Origin: Peromyscus leucopus
Lineage: Eukaryota > Chordata > Mammalia > Rodentia > Cricetidae
Direction of reading: 5' to 3'
NCBI RefSeq assembly: GCF_004664715.2
Contig: NC_051073.1
Location: 66,747,164-66,811,163 of the forward strand
Length of the DNA: 64,000 nt
Both the position numbers and the translations under genes were made by a program. Position 1 is the first letter of the stretch. Each line of letters starts with the position of its first letter. The notes beneath the pieces are model-generated. The model was not told the origin of the DNA. It saw only the letters and a program-made list of their open reading frames with translations, and did not search any database. Positions 1 to 10,560 of the stretch are shown here, piece by piece.

Positions 1-378
1 AATCAGTTTTCTGGGCAAGGATCTTCAAGTCAAAATATCTGTAATGGTAACTGATGATTCAGATACAGATTTTATAAGGTAGAAAGAAAAAACACCTGCT
101 TACAGCTGTATCAAAGAGAAAAACCATGCTTATCTGCAGAAGGGGGAAGAAGTACAGTCGTCATCATTACTGATATTTAAGAAAATATATTAGTAAATGT
201 AGTCCCATGACTGTTCTATATTCTGATCAATGTATCAGTCCTTGGATATTGACGTTAATAAAGATTTGGGCATAGGGAAGAGACTAGTGTGTGCATTGTC
301 CCAAGTGTTCATGTTTATGTGCTTGAAAACATTTTCAATTGCCTTTTTCTTCTGAGATGCATACTTATAGCATGTTTT
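1..378. other. Unassigned DNA, no feature seen
   Basis: AT-rich sequence with no recognisable repeat, RNA gene or convincing reading frame on either strand. Confidence 0.5.
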
Positions 379-690
379 CAGTCCTTCAGCAAACATTTGT
401 CAAGTGTTTTGTGTATCAGGCACTCTGCTAGAGAGTGGGGTTGCAACAGAGAATGAGATCATCGAGATGTCTGTCCTGGTAGCTTTGGTATAGTCTAATT
501 GGGAATAACGTGAGGCAAAGAGACTCTGACACCCAACAGAAAAGTGCTGTAGCAGAGAAAGTCAGGTGGTGTCAGGGAGAGAACAGGAGCAACTAGTCTA
601 GAATTGATGGCAGTAGAATGATCAGGGGAACCATGGGAAATCAGCTAGGCTGAAGGAGCTGTGTGAGTCAGGCAGGTGTAGGGGAAGTTG
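379..690 (+). repeat. Ancient L2-like LINE 3' fragment
   Basis: The stretch reads like the mammalian-wide repeat containing AACATTTGTCAAG..GTATCAGGCACT followed by a 'created, gained, aggregate' style tail (ggagagaacagg, ctgtgtgagtcagg). The pattern and order fit an L2 3' end on the plus strand. It is heavily diverged, so subfamily and exact ends are uncertain. Confidence 0.45.
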
Positions 691-2080
691 TAGTTATTTC
701 TGCTTCTTCAATACCTTTCCCTTTAGGCAACAATCCACCTCCACCATGCAACACACTTCCAGTCCATGAAGCCCTGGGTTAAGGCTGACATTATCTTCAC
801 ATCATAAGGGTGGGCACATTGCTCTAATCTGCTCAGTCAGTGTTTCCTACCTCTGGTCTCTACTTCTGGAGCATGGTCTTAGGCATATGTTAATAGCTAA
901 GCCATTGAGGCTGACTCCAAGAGTACACATGGAAACTGCTGGAAAGAAAGGCCCACTGGAGTCCCCTGAGATTGTTTGCCTGATAGAATATGAAGCTGGA
1001 TTTTTGCAAACAGGCAATACAGATAAGAAGACAGAGTTAGGGATGTATGTGTACCATCTCTCTCCATCTTCTACCAGGAAAGCAGTACCTTCTCAGCTTA
1101 ACCCACACATCTGCATCCTCTTCCTGGGTATCTGTAGCCTGAGCTGGCAACTTTTAAGAGATGCTGAGTCAATAAAGAATAGCATCTTCAAAGCTGTCTT
1201 CAACCAATCATGGGATATGGCTAACGCCATGCTCTTGTTATGCCTTCTCAAGAGAAAAATAAATAAATGAAGGCAAACAATGAAACAACCTGGGTTTTGT
1301 TACTAACAAGGGATGGGGGTGTGGATGTTGAGAAGTGTTATCTTTGGTGACTACAGTGTATGAGGTATTTAATGCCAGACATGACAGTACTCGGCCAGGT
1401 CCTGCCACCAAATGTGGTTTGAATGACATAAATACATTTTTCTCATACTTCAAAATGCTAGAAGCTGAAAACAAGATGCCAGCAGGTTTGCCTAGCAGAC
1501 ATGGCCTTCTTACCACATCCTTACATTGACCTTCCTGGGTAGATGTGGTGTCTCTCTGTGTTCCAATTAGTCTCCTATTCTCTGGAGATATTGAAGCAGT
1601 CCATGGAGATGCTCCTGTTTCCCACTGGGTTCTTCTCCTGCCCCCCTCCATGAATGGAGTAGGTAGACATCATAAGATGTTCAAATGGGAGGTGCTTTGT
1701 TGGTTACCTGGGATTGACAACCTTAATTAGGTTAGATAACTTTAAGTGAATTGCCACACAGATTTTGATAGTTTAATAGAATAAGCTTGAGCTCTTGAAA
1801 GCAATGGGATCCTAGTCAAGGGCCTTTACAGCTTGAGCAGTCTACTAGCCCCCAGGAAGCTCTCTGTGCTTCTGGGTAGTAGTCCCTTGCAGAGCAGGCC
1901 CACAGAAAATGGTCACCAGTGGGAACCACAGGAGCAGTGTGACTCCAGGCTCAGTTTCTAGCAGCTCTCAAAGCTAGATGCAGCTGCCAGAATGCGGCAG
2001 CTATAGTGTCTTAGAGGTTGAGGCAGGAATGAATGCACCCTGCTACTTTCAGCTGTTGGCCATGTCACATCACAGAGGTT
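691..2080. other. Unassigned DNA, short open frames only
   Basis: No repeat family recognised. Open frames of 127 codons (plus, 887-1270) and 137 codons (minus, 1238-1651) occur, but they have no domain, signal peptide or biased composition and overlap each other antiparallel, so I do not call genes. Confidence 0.4.
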
Positions 2081-2086
2081 GGCTCC

Positions 2087-2581
2087 TGTAGTTAGCTGTT
2101 TTTTATTTTTGCTCTTTTGGTGGACCACCACCCAGCTCCCAAATAAATCACATGGAAACATATTCTTACTTATGATTGCCCAGTCTTAGCTTAGCTTGTT
2201 TCTAGCCAGCTTTTCTTAACTTAAATTTGCCTTCTCTGGACTTTTATTTTTCTCTATTCTATATGCCTTACTTCACTTCTTCCTCCATGACTGGCTGTGT
2301 AGCTGAGTGGCTAGCCCCCAGCATCCTCCTCTTCTCCTTTGTATCCTGCTTCTTCTATTTATTCTCTCTGCCTGCCAGCCCCACCTATCCTTTCTCCTGC
2401 CTCACTATTGGCTGTTCAGCTCTTTATTAGACCAATCAGGTGTTTTAGACAGGCAGAGTAACACAGCTTCACAGAGTTAAGTAAATGCAATATAAAAGAA
2501 TGCAACACATCTTTGCATCATTGAAGAAATGTTCCACAGCATAAACAAATGTAACACATCTATAACCAATCTTCCACAACA
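2087..2581 (-). repeat. Solo LTR, cricetid-type ERV family 'A', copy 1
   Basis: The minus strand gives an LTR that starts TGTTGTGG and ends ACTACA, with AATAAAGAGCTG as polyadenylation signal context. It is flanked by an imperfect 6-bp duplication (GGCTCC at 2081-2086, GGTTCC at 2582-2587). No internal retroviral sequence adjoins it, so it is a solo LTR left by LTR-LTR recombination. The same family recurs at 7750, 9404 and 13082. The family may be related to mys/MYSERV elements of cricetids, but that name is not verified. Confidence 0.8.
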
Positions 2582-2587
2582 GGTTCC

Positions 2588-3245
2588 AGCAATTCCCTGC
2601 CCAGAATTTCCTTTTCTCTGCTCCATTCCTCCTACCTCACCCCTGCCCACCCTGGTTGTGTTTTGACTTTTCAGTGTGCTGAATGAAGCCTTAGGACTCA
2701 GGATTTATCAAAGGTCAGCTGGGCCCTGATTGGCCAAAATACCACTATATGACATATGATTAGAAACAGGACCAATCAGGAAAGCACTGTAAAGAGTTTG
2801 TCTATTCCAGTTGCTGGCTGTCAATTTCATTCAGCTGGGGTCAGAGGCTCTTGCTTTCTGTGGTAGCAGCTGCTGCACTACCAGCTGTGGCCAGCTGCTT
2901 TTTACATATTGAGGCTCCTTTGCCCTTGGGGTGTGAGTTCCCTGACTGTCAGAGAATCCAGTGCTGGGCCAGAGGCTCTGCATAGGGGTCCCTGCGTATT
3001 TCTACCAGTGTCAGGTCCTATTGGACCAGGACCTGCTTTAACTCTTAGTCTAACTTTGCCACCTCCTTAACATCCTGTCACCAAACACATCTGAGGTCCT
3101 GGGGATCAAGGCTTCAACATACAAATTAGGCAGTATGGCTGCAATTCATAGCACAAATCCAGGAAGTTAAGATTTTTCTGTCAGTGAGAGAAGGGTGCAT
3201 TCCCTACTTATAGATCTAAAATATTAACAATTATCATTTTTAAGA
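2588..3245. other. Unassigned, LTR-like promoter motifs
   Basis: No family recognised. The interval has GATTGG near 2729 and ACCAATCAGG near 2770 within 50 bp, a C/T-rich start and a GC-rich body. This resembles the U3 part of an old ERV LTR, but I see no TG..CA ends or duplication. Confidence 0.3.
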
Positions 3246-3249
3246 TCAC

Positions 3250-3392
3250 TTTTGTTTTTGTTTGGTTTCATTTGAGATGAGGTCTCATCTACTTCCTGCT
3301 GGCCTTGAAGTTACTGTTGAACAGAGTCTTACCCTCTTGTCCCCACCTCCCAAGGCTGGGATTACAGGCATGTGACAACATGCCTGTCTCAC
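3250..3392 (-). repeat. Old B1 SINE
   Basis: The plus strand reads T-rich tail, GAGATGAGGTCTCA, ctggccttgaa, ccaaggctgggattacagg, which is the reverse complement of a B1 (7SL-derived) element. It is strongly diverged. The body matches B1 order from tail to head. Confidence 0.7.
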
Positions 3393-3394
3393 GC

Positions 3395-4486
3395 ATGCTT
3401 TAATGTGTCAGAGGAAAAGCTACAGTGCATCAATTTGCATTTTGTAGCCGTCTAGATTTGCATTTTCTAGGAGTATTTTTTTCCTTGTGTAATTTCATCA
3501 TTTGCTGTACCAGATACGTCTCTCTGATCCTCATGGTGACCACTGTCATGGCGACTGTAGACACACAGCATTCAGTACCTCCTATGCTCCTGTATCCAGG
3601 GCTTTGCCATTGCTGTACAGGCCATCGACGGGACTCCAACCATACAAACAGATCAAAGTGCTGGGACAGTGACAGACCTGGAAAGACTTCTGTCACATGG
3701 CTGTGGAAAACAGTGAGTCAATGCTTACCCCCAGCAATCCTTGCGGGGGGGATGATCTTGAGTACCTCTGTCCATGGCTGTCCCTGGGATTACCAACACA
3801 ATTATATATCCTTGTATTGATTTCCCTGTTCCCATCTGCTTGGATTGTCTCCTTCTGACCCCTTAGGTTAACTCCCACCCCCACCCCACAGACGTTACTG
3901 ATAGAGAAGTCCTATCGCAGCTGTGTTCAGAGACGTTTACGAACTGTTTTGGGCTTTGGTACTTTACGACTCTCTCTTCATCATTTGCCATGAGGATTTC
4001 ATAAGTCAAAAACATTAACTTTGGGGGCAATGTCAAAAAGTTGTGAAAGGAATATATCTCTGGACTCCACGATGTGCCAAACTAGAATGAGGTCAAAAGA
4101 AATCATTTTCACATTTGCCTTTAATACTTCAGAACTGCAATGTTTAGAAAGACTCCTATGGTGCGACTGTTTCTATCACTCAGAAATGAAATGTATACCT
4201 CTGTAAGTTCTGTTTGGTATTGGGTGCTTAGTTCTTTAGATGGTGTTGTGTAGCTAGTTCCTACAATTGAAACACTCCCTCCTTGAGGGAGGCTCAGACG
4301 ATTCTAGAAACCTATAAGGCTTGGGAAGTTAAGGAAATGAGGGAACTCTTACCTACCCCACTCCATTAAATAAGCACTAAATAATCACTGAGGAAGAGGA
4401 GAGTCTTTGGTGTTGCCTCCCAGGTGTGCAGGGAGCTCCACATGGTGTTTTTGTGAGTCATTACCTATGATGGCATTGAGTCAGCC
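3395..4486. other. Unassigned DNA
   Basis: Overlapping open frames at 3425-3820 (plus, 131 codons) and 3430-3884 (minus) have no recognisable protein features. No repeat was identified with confidence. Confidence 0.4.
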
Positions 4487-4556
4487 ATGTTCTGTGGCGA
4501 GCTCCTCGGCCAGCGAGGAAGAATGACCACCACTGAGGATTCTTCTCAGATCACAC

Positions 4557-4562
4557 TTTATT
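4557..4562 (-). promoter_or_regulatory. Polyadenylation signal of the IAP-like LTR
   Basis: TTTATT on plus is AATAAA on minus. It lies downstream of the TATA box in LTR orientation, as expected for the R region. Confidence 0.7.
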
Positions 4563-4625
4563 GGAGCGCCTCTTGGTTAAGGGAGAGGGGGAGGTGAGGG
4601 GCCCCGAGAACTAAACTGAAGCTGC

Positions 4626-4633
4626 TTATATAG
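4626..4633 (-). promoter_or_regulatory. TATA box of the IAP-like LTR
   Basis: CTATATAA on minus, about 30 bp downstream of a CCAAT box (ATTGG on plus at 4661-4665). The spacing fits a U3 promoter transcribing leftward. Confidence 0.65.
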
Positions 4634-4851
4634 GGAATCAGGCAAACGTGCCGTACTGTGATTGGGTCCTGCCAGAATGCAAGCACGGGGAGCCACAGGA
4701 TAGGCTGAGGACATAGAGCCAATTACCATACCCGTGCATGCACAGGTCACAGGACACTTAGTCCCGAGAGCATAGCCAAATATGGAGGTGTTTACAGCTA
4801 GGCTACCAGGAAGCCAGCGCCATCTTAGAATGGTGGCTCCCTACAATGTTC

Positions 4852-6500
4852 CGAAAGTAACCCCAATGTTAACTCACTTGTTCACAAAGCAATGCATGGA
4901 TGAAATCTTTAGTTTGGTCTCTTGTTGGTGCTCTATCCATGTAGGTATTTCCTCATGCCTTTCCCCCCAAGTAAAGCAACAACGTGATGTTCTGGTAGCT
5001 TGAGAAATAGACCACCCTTCTGAGATTTATTTAGAGTGTGTGTAAGATCATTTCTTAATGTGTCTGTTGCTTATAGTCCATCTGTTTTAAGTGGAGTGTT
5101 GCTCACTCTGCTGCATCATTTCCCTCCTTTGAATCACAGCTTTGATTTTTCCCAGTTCCTTGTTTTCACATTAAGAAGGGCTCTATATGCTTTTCTGGAA
5201 TTAACTCCTGTGTCAGGAAGAATACAAGTCATATTCTTCCAAAATTGCAGGGTCTTACCCAAACCTTTGTTTAGGGAGCCTTCAGATTAAAAAAAAACAA
5301 AAACAAACAAACAAACAAAAAAACCCACCACCAGATCCTGGAAGGTATTGTTGTTCCGTGGGCTTTCAGTTAAACCGTAGGCCACCGATGAAAATACTGA
5401 ACACTTTCACCCCAATGTAGCCCAGCAGTATTGAGATAAGATGAGGAAACCTGGCACAGGGGGAGGAAGAAGGGGAGAGAGGAAAACTGAGCTGACTGGT
5501 CCCCAGCAACAGAGACCCTCCACATGGTTGCCATGGTCAGGAGGGGGCGGAGCCTGAGGCTTGTCAACTACAGGTGGGGCTGAGTTCGCACCGAGGCAAT
5601 AGTGAATTTGGGTGAGTGTATTACCCCTGCTTCCTTCCCTAAGACATAGACTCCTCACTTGAGTGAGCATCAATGATACCCCACTTTTTTGAGGAGTGCT
5701 TTAGGGAGTGGGGACACGGCAGAATTGGGTACGGTTCCTTATGTAATGGAGTGATGATCTATTGTGCTCATCTAGACCTACAGCAATGCAGTTGTGAGTC
5801 ACTTTCCCTTATAGCTGTGGGCTGTGATGATGGCAACAGTGACCTTGCAAATACATCAACCAGTTTGAAGAACTTAGTACAGTGGGGATGGGTCTCTGCA
5901 TTTTGTCTCCCCCCACCCCATAGTTATAATACTATTCTTTATAAAACCTACAAGCCCCTGTTCCAACTCAGGCAGGAAGCACTGAATAATAGATCCGGGT
6001 GTTAGCTGAAAGAACATCGAAAAGCATTCAAACATGCACACAGGATGTTCAACTGCAGAACTGACCTGAGGAATTGAAGCCTGGAGTTAAGAGGAAATAT
6101 AGGACAGTAGAGTGAGAAATCCTGCGTAGTTAGTAGAGACTGTCTCCAGAGGCTCTGTGAGTCCAGAACCACAGCTGCAAATCACAGTGAAAGAATATCC
6201 AATACCTTAAACACCACATAGGACAGAATTACTGAAGACTAATTCCCCTTCCTTCATGACTCTCACACTTCGTGCTCCCAAATTTGACAGCATAGCAGTG
6301 AATGCAAAGCTCAGTGATTATATACACACATACATGAAGAGCGAGCAGGTATTACTTTTTCCTGGTGGGAACTAATAAATGCAACTGAGTGGGGTGTTTG
6401 TTTTATTTTTGTCAGCAATACCATTTCTGAATATACAACTAACATAATTGAAAAATCTAGGGCAAATGGAAAATTTTATGCACATCTTCATAGCCAAAAT
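4852..6500. other. Unassigned DNA
   Basis: No family recognised. It includes a GC-box-like GGGGCGGAGCC near 5547 and several 60-110 codon frames without recognisable features. An A-rich tract at about 5289-5322 is listed separately. Confidence 0.4.
5289..5322 (+). repeat. A-rich (AAAC)n tract
   Basis: Adenine run followed by CAAA units. It could be the tail of an unrecognised retroposed insert upstream, but no head or duplication is visible. Confidence 0.6.
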
Positions 6501-6504
6501 ATGG

Positions 6505-6905
6505 TGTCCTGGTTAGCTTTTGTTCACTTGACACAGCTGGAGTCATCTAGGAAGAGGGAACCTCAGCTGAGAAAAAATCTCCATCAGATTGGCCTACAGG
6601 CACGTCTGTGAAGCATTTTCTTAATTAATGATTGATGTGGGAGTTTCCAGTGCATGATGTCACTCCTGAACAGGTGCTCCTAGGTCGTATAAGAAAGCAG
6701 GCTGAGCAAGCCACAGAGAGCACGCCAGTAAACAGCATTCCTCAATGAGCTCCCCTACAGTTCCTGCCTCCAGGTTTCTGCTTGAGTTCCTGTCCTGACC
6801 TCCCTCAGTGATAAATTATAAGCTGCTAGATAAAAAATAAACCCTTTCCTCCCCAAGGTGCTTTGAGTCATGGTGTGTATCACAACAAAAGAAAGCAAAT
6901 GACTG
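6505..6905 (+). repeat. MT-type MaLR (ERVL) LTR
   Basis: Plus-strand order is ggttagctttt..cacttgacac, gtcatctaggaagagggaac, aagaaagcaggctgagcaag, ctgcctccaggttt, aataaaccctttcctcccca, gagtcatggtgt. This is the diagnostic order of rodent MT LTRs from U3 to R, with AATAAA near the 3' end. Diverged but near full length. Confidence 0.8.
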
Positions 6906-7146
6906 CAAATGGAAAGTATCCATATGTTGGATGTATATACTATGTATGATATATACACATAATGGAATATTCAGCTTTTAAAAGAATGACAGTTTTAGCA
7001 CATGGTACAATATGGATGACCTTTGAAGGCTAAGAGAAGTCAGACATGAGGTACAAATGTATGATGCCACTTATATGAAATACCTTATGCAGGCAAATAC
7101 ATAGAGACCAGCAGTAGACTACATACGCCAGGGCCAGGAAGCAGAA

Positions 7147-7200
<54 letters not shown>

Positions 7201-7345
7201 TGTGTGTGCAAAGTTTCAAATGACAAAGATGGGAAGGTCCTGGAGAAGATTGATAGTGACAATTTCAGAACAATACAACTGTGTTAACCACTGGACTCTA
7301 TATAGAATGATGGGGGGAGTGGTAGATTTTATGTTATCTGGAAAA
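6906..7345 (+). repeat. Ancient L1 (L1M-type) 3' end
   Basis: The stretch follows the ORF2/3' UTR order of old mammalian L1: ggaatattcagc, acatggtacaatatggatgacc, gatgccacttatatgaaatacc, then agattttatgttat. A TG microsatellite interrupts it at 7151-7208. Coding capacity is destroyed. Confidence 0.65.
7151..7208. repeat. (TG)n microsatellite
   Basis: About 29 dinucleotides with one TATG interruption. Confidence 0.97.
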
Positions 7346-7552
7346 AAAGTGAGTTGGGATGGATGGATGGATGTGTGGAAGAAATGAGTGAGCAAGATGT
7401 GTCCTATTTTCTATAGAAAAGCAAACTTCTGGAGTATACAGGAAAGTTCTTCCTAAATCTCACTGTAAAGAGTAGAAGACAGAATTAAAGGAAAGTGAGC
7501 ATGTTGTATTGTTTATAAATATTGATTCCTATGGCCAAAAATAGGTGACAAG

Positions 7553-8465
7553 TGTTGCAGTTTCTTTCTGATGCTGTGATAAAACACTTTGACCAAAAGT
7601 AATTTGGAAAGGAAAGGGTTTAATTGGCTTACATTTCCAGGTGATCAATCTATCAATGAGAAAAGTGAGGGCAGAAACTCCAAGCAGGAACCTAGAGACA
7701 AGAACCATGGAGTAAACTGCTTGCTGACTTACTTTCTGACTTGCTCTCATGTAGTTGTTTTTTTTTCCTCTTTGGGGGCCTGCCACACAGCTCCCAAATA
7801 AATACATGGAGACTTGTTCTTACTTATGAATGCCCAGCCTTAGCTTGGCTTGTTTCTAGCCAGCTTTTCTAACTTAAATTAAATTATTCCATTTCTCTTT
7901 AATTACATTTGCCTCTGGGCCTTTTATTTATTCTATATATCTTTCTTTCCTTCTTACTCCATAGCTGGCTGTGTAGCTGGGTGCCTGGCCCCTGGCGTCC
8001 TCCTCTCCTTCTTCTTTTCTCACTTCTCCTCTTGCTCTTCCCTTAAGCCTAGATTTCTCTCCTATTTATTCTCTCTGCATGGCAGCCCTGCCTATTCCTC
8101 TCTTGCCTAGCTATTGGCCATTCAGCTCTTTAATAGACCAATCAGGTGTTTTAGGCAGGCAAAGTAACACAGTTTTACAGAATTAAACAAATGTAACATA
8201 AAAGAATGCAACATATTCTTCTTGCATCATTAAACAAAATATTCCATGGCACAAATTAATGTAACACATCTTAAACTAATATTCTACAACACTCTCAGGT
8301 CTGTCATGTACTAGCTTTCTTATGCAGGCCCACCTGTCTAGGGATGGTGCCACCACAATAGTTAGGCTCTCCCACATGTATTATCAATCAAAACAATGCC
8401 CCACAGATATGTCCACAGGCAATGTGATCTAGGTTATTCCTCAGTAAGGGGTTGTTGACAAGAAA
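7553..8465 (-). repeat. MT-type MaLR LTR, interrupted
   Basis: The left part (7553-7749) reads tgctgtgataaaacac..gaccaaaag..ggaaagggtttaattggctta. The right part (8298 to about 8465) continues with agctttcttatgcagg, ggtgccaccacaat and ccacaggcaatgtgat. Together they are one minus-strand MT LTR split by the family-A LTR at 7750-8291. Joining the parts at CTCTCA restores the expected order. Confidence 0.78.
7750..8291 (-). repeat. Solo LTR, cricetid-type ERV family 'A', copy 2
   Basis: Same family as 2087-2581. TGTAGTTG and TCTACAACA mark its ends on plus, and an exact 6-bp duplication CTCTCA lies at 7744-7749 and 8292-8297. It is inserted in an older MT LTR. Six-base duplication and TG..CA ends fit a class II ERV. 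No internal region is present. Confidence 0.88.
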
Positions 8466-8503
8466 GTTGTTTGATGTGCTGGAATATTTGCTAGCATGCA
8501 ATG

Positions 8504-8750
8504 TTAACCCAGATTCTCTAGAGAAACGGAAGCAATAAAATCTATAAAGATTCAGCAGCATAAGAAATATTTAAAGGGCTGACTGACATGATTATGGAGG
8601 CCAAAAAGTTCTGTGATATACCCCCTGTAAGATAGAGAAGTGGGAAAGCCTGCAATGAGAAGTGGTGTTCAAAGTCCCAGAGTTCAAAGGCTTAAGAACC
8701 TGGTGTTCTGGGAAGAAGAATATGAATGTTCATGTTTGAAAGGAGGGTTT
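8504..8750 (+). repeat. Ancient mammalian interspersed repeat, class uncertain
   Basis: Contains gattctctagagaaacggaa, catgattatggaggcc, gttcaaaggcttaagaacctgg in the order of a well-known eutherian repeat also common in primates. I cannot name the family safely. Confidence 0.45.
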
Positions 8751-8897
8751 CACCCCTTCCCACAGTTATGTTTTATGTGAATTGTGAACAACCTAGATAG
8801 AAGCTGTCCTTGTTTGTGAGGGTGAAGTTCTTCATTTAGTCTATAGCTGCAAATCCCAATATTGCTTAAAAATGCCTTCAGAGACAAATCCAAAAAT

Positions 8898-9074
8898 TAT
8901 GTTTTTGTATTTTATTTATTTTGTGCATCATGCATGCGTGCATGATGTCATGATGTACATGTGAAAGTCGGAGGACACTTTGTAGGAATTATTTCTTTCC
9001 TTCCACTATGTGAATTCTTGGAATCAAACTCAGGTCATCAGGCTTGGTGGAAAGGACCATCTCACTGGGCCCCA
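8898..9074 (-). repeat. B3/B2-group SINE
   Basis: Plus strand reads T-rich tail, gcatgcgtgcatgatg, gtcggaggacactttg, ttccttccactatgtg, aactcaggtcatcaggctt, gaccatctcactgggcc, the reverse complement of a B3-type tRNA-derived SINE. Confidence 0.72.
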
Positions 9075-9403
9075 GAAATAATGTTTTACAAGCTCTCTGA
9101 GTAACATTCCTTATAGTTATATTGCCGCTTTGAATTGGCCATCACACATGCGTAACACATACACATAAATAAATATTGCATGTGCTCTGCCTTGCATGCC
9201 AGTCCAGTTTTCATTACTATAATAATAAACAAATTTTATGAAGAAAGGCTTGCTTAGCTTATGGTTCTAAATGGTTGGGATCCAAGATCAGAGGAGCCCT
9301 GAGTGTTGGCCTTTCATGAGGATTTCACAGAAGAAGGGTAACAACAGCAGTAGTAGCACACATGGGAGGAAGAGATTTAGATTCCTTCTCTAAACAAGAT
9401 GCC

Positions 9404-9866
9404 TGTTATTGGTTTTTTAGTCTTTTAAGAGGCCCACCACCCAGCCCCAAATAAATCACAAACAGAAGCTTATTCTTACTTATAAATGCCCACCCCTAGC
9501 TTGGTTTGTTTCTAGCCAGCTTTCTTTAATTTTAAATTATCCCATCTATCTTTTGCCTCTGAGCTTTTATCTTTCTCTATTCCTATATACCTTTCTTTGT
9601 GTCTTACTCCATGGCTGGCTATGTAGTTAGGTGGCTGGCCCCTGGAGTCCTCTTTCTCTGGCTACTTTTTTTCTCCTCCCAGATTTTTCCTATGTATTCT
9701 CTCTGCCTGACATCCTCACCTATCCTTTCTCCTGCTTTGCTATTGACTGTTCAGCTCTTTATTAGATCATCAGGTGTTTTAGACAGGCACAGTAACACAG
9801 CTTCACAGAGTTAAACAAATGCAACATAAGCAAAAATAACACACCTTAAAACAATATCCTACAACA
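9404..9866 (-). repeat. Solo LTR, cricetid-type ERV family 'A', copy 3
   Basis: Starts TGTTATTGG and ends CCTACAACA on plus. Exact 6-bp duplication GATGCC at 9398-9403 and 9867-9872. 463 bp, inserted in an older MaLR LTR. It shares the TAGACAGG and ctctttattaga motifs with the other copies, read on plus. Confidence 0.9.
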
Positions 9867-10043
9867 GATGCCAGAGCGAGGAGCAGTCATGCTTACTTAA
9901 TTTAGAACAGCTCTCCTATAGGAATTAATTCAGTGTCCCTTCTGACTTTTCAAAGGCAATACTCCCAGGGATCCTACGACTTCCCAGGAAGCCCCACTTC
10001 CTAAAAGTCTCACCACCTCTCACCTCACCACACTGAGAACCAA

Positions 10044-10515
10044 TGTTGTGGAATGTTATTTTAACTGTGTAAAGGTATGTTACATTTGTTTCTGCTGCCT
10101 TTGTTCACAATGCAAAGACACATTACATTTGCTTGATTAAATAAAATTAACCCAGGGTCAGGAGGCTGAGTCAGCAGCTAGCTGACAGGAAGTGGTAGGG
10201 AGGAGCTAAGTGTAGCCAGGGTTCTTAAGAGGGGGCTGAGCAGAAGGATGCCCCCTTTTTCAGTAGATGCAAGCAAGGAGAGAAGGTTAGCTCTTTGCTA
10301 TTTAGCCTCTCTGAGCTTAGAATCCTGAGTTCTGTGGAAGGATAGAGATTTTGATAAAGTTTCCTTCGGTGATAGAGCTGGTGCTTGAGGGAACAGAATT
10401 CCCACCTGGCCAAGGCCAATGCGGCTCAACTGTTGTTGGTTGCTATGAAGTTGCAATTTCTGGCTGGGGCCATAGTTGCTTAAGGTGCAGCCACTGTATT
10501 GGATGATGAACAACA
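10044..10515 (+). repeat. Solo LTR, related ERV family 'B'
   Basis: Begins TGTTGTGGAATGTTATTTTAA and ends GAACAACA. It shares its first ~20 bases with family A but has a different body (attaaataaaattaaccc, gctgagtcagcagctagctgac). Near-exact duplication: AACCAA at 10038-10043 and GACCAA at 10516-10521. It is the second insertion into the same MaLR LTR. Confidence 0.83.
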
Positions 10516-10560
10516 GACCAAGCATTCAACACACAAATCACTAGAGGCACAAAGACAGCA

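Larger units (their letters stand above)
4493..4845 (-). repeat. IAP-like solo LTR with perfect 6-bp TSD
   Basis: Read on the minus strand, a 353-bp LTR runs TGTAGGGAGCC to GCCACA. It has the AAGATGGCGCT motif near its start, a CCAAT box, a TATATAAG box, AATAAAGTGTGA and a TTCCTCGCTGGCC 3' segment, which is the layout of intracisternal A-particle LTRs. The duplication ATGTTC is exact on both sides (4487-4492 and 4846-4851), which fixes the boundaries and fits a class II (ERVK) integrase. No gag/pol lies next to it, so it is a solo LTR. It is the best-preserved retroviral promoter in the window. Confidence 0.87.
9195..10560 (-). repeat. Ancient MaLR-type LTR, interrupted twice
   Basis: Three pieces belong together: 9195-9403 (ttttcattactataataa..ggcttgcttagcttatggtt), 9873-10043 (cttcccaggaagccccactt..ctcaccac..cactgagaaccaa) and 10522 to about 10560 (gcattcaacacac). 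The order matches MST/MLT-like LTRs on minus. Family-A and family-B LTRs are inserted in it, each with its own duplication. Confidence 0.65.

Noticed and set aside
7750..9866. Two same-orientation family-A LTRs as the ends of one provirus
   Set aside because: Each has its own different 6-bp duplication, and the intervening DNA holds MT, B3 and MaLR sequence rather than retroviral genes.
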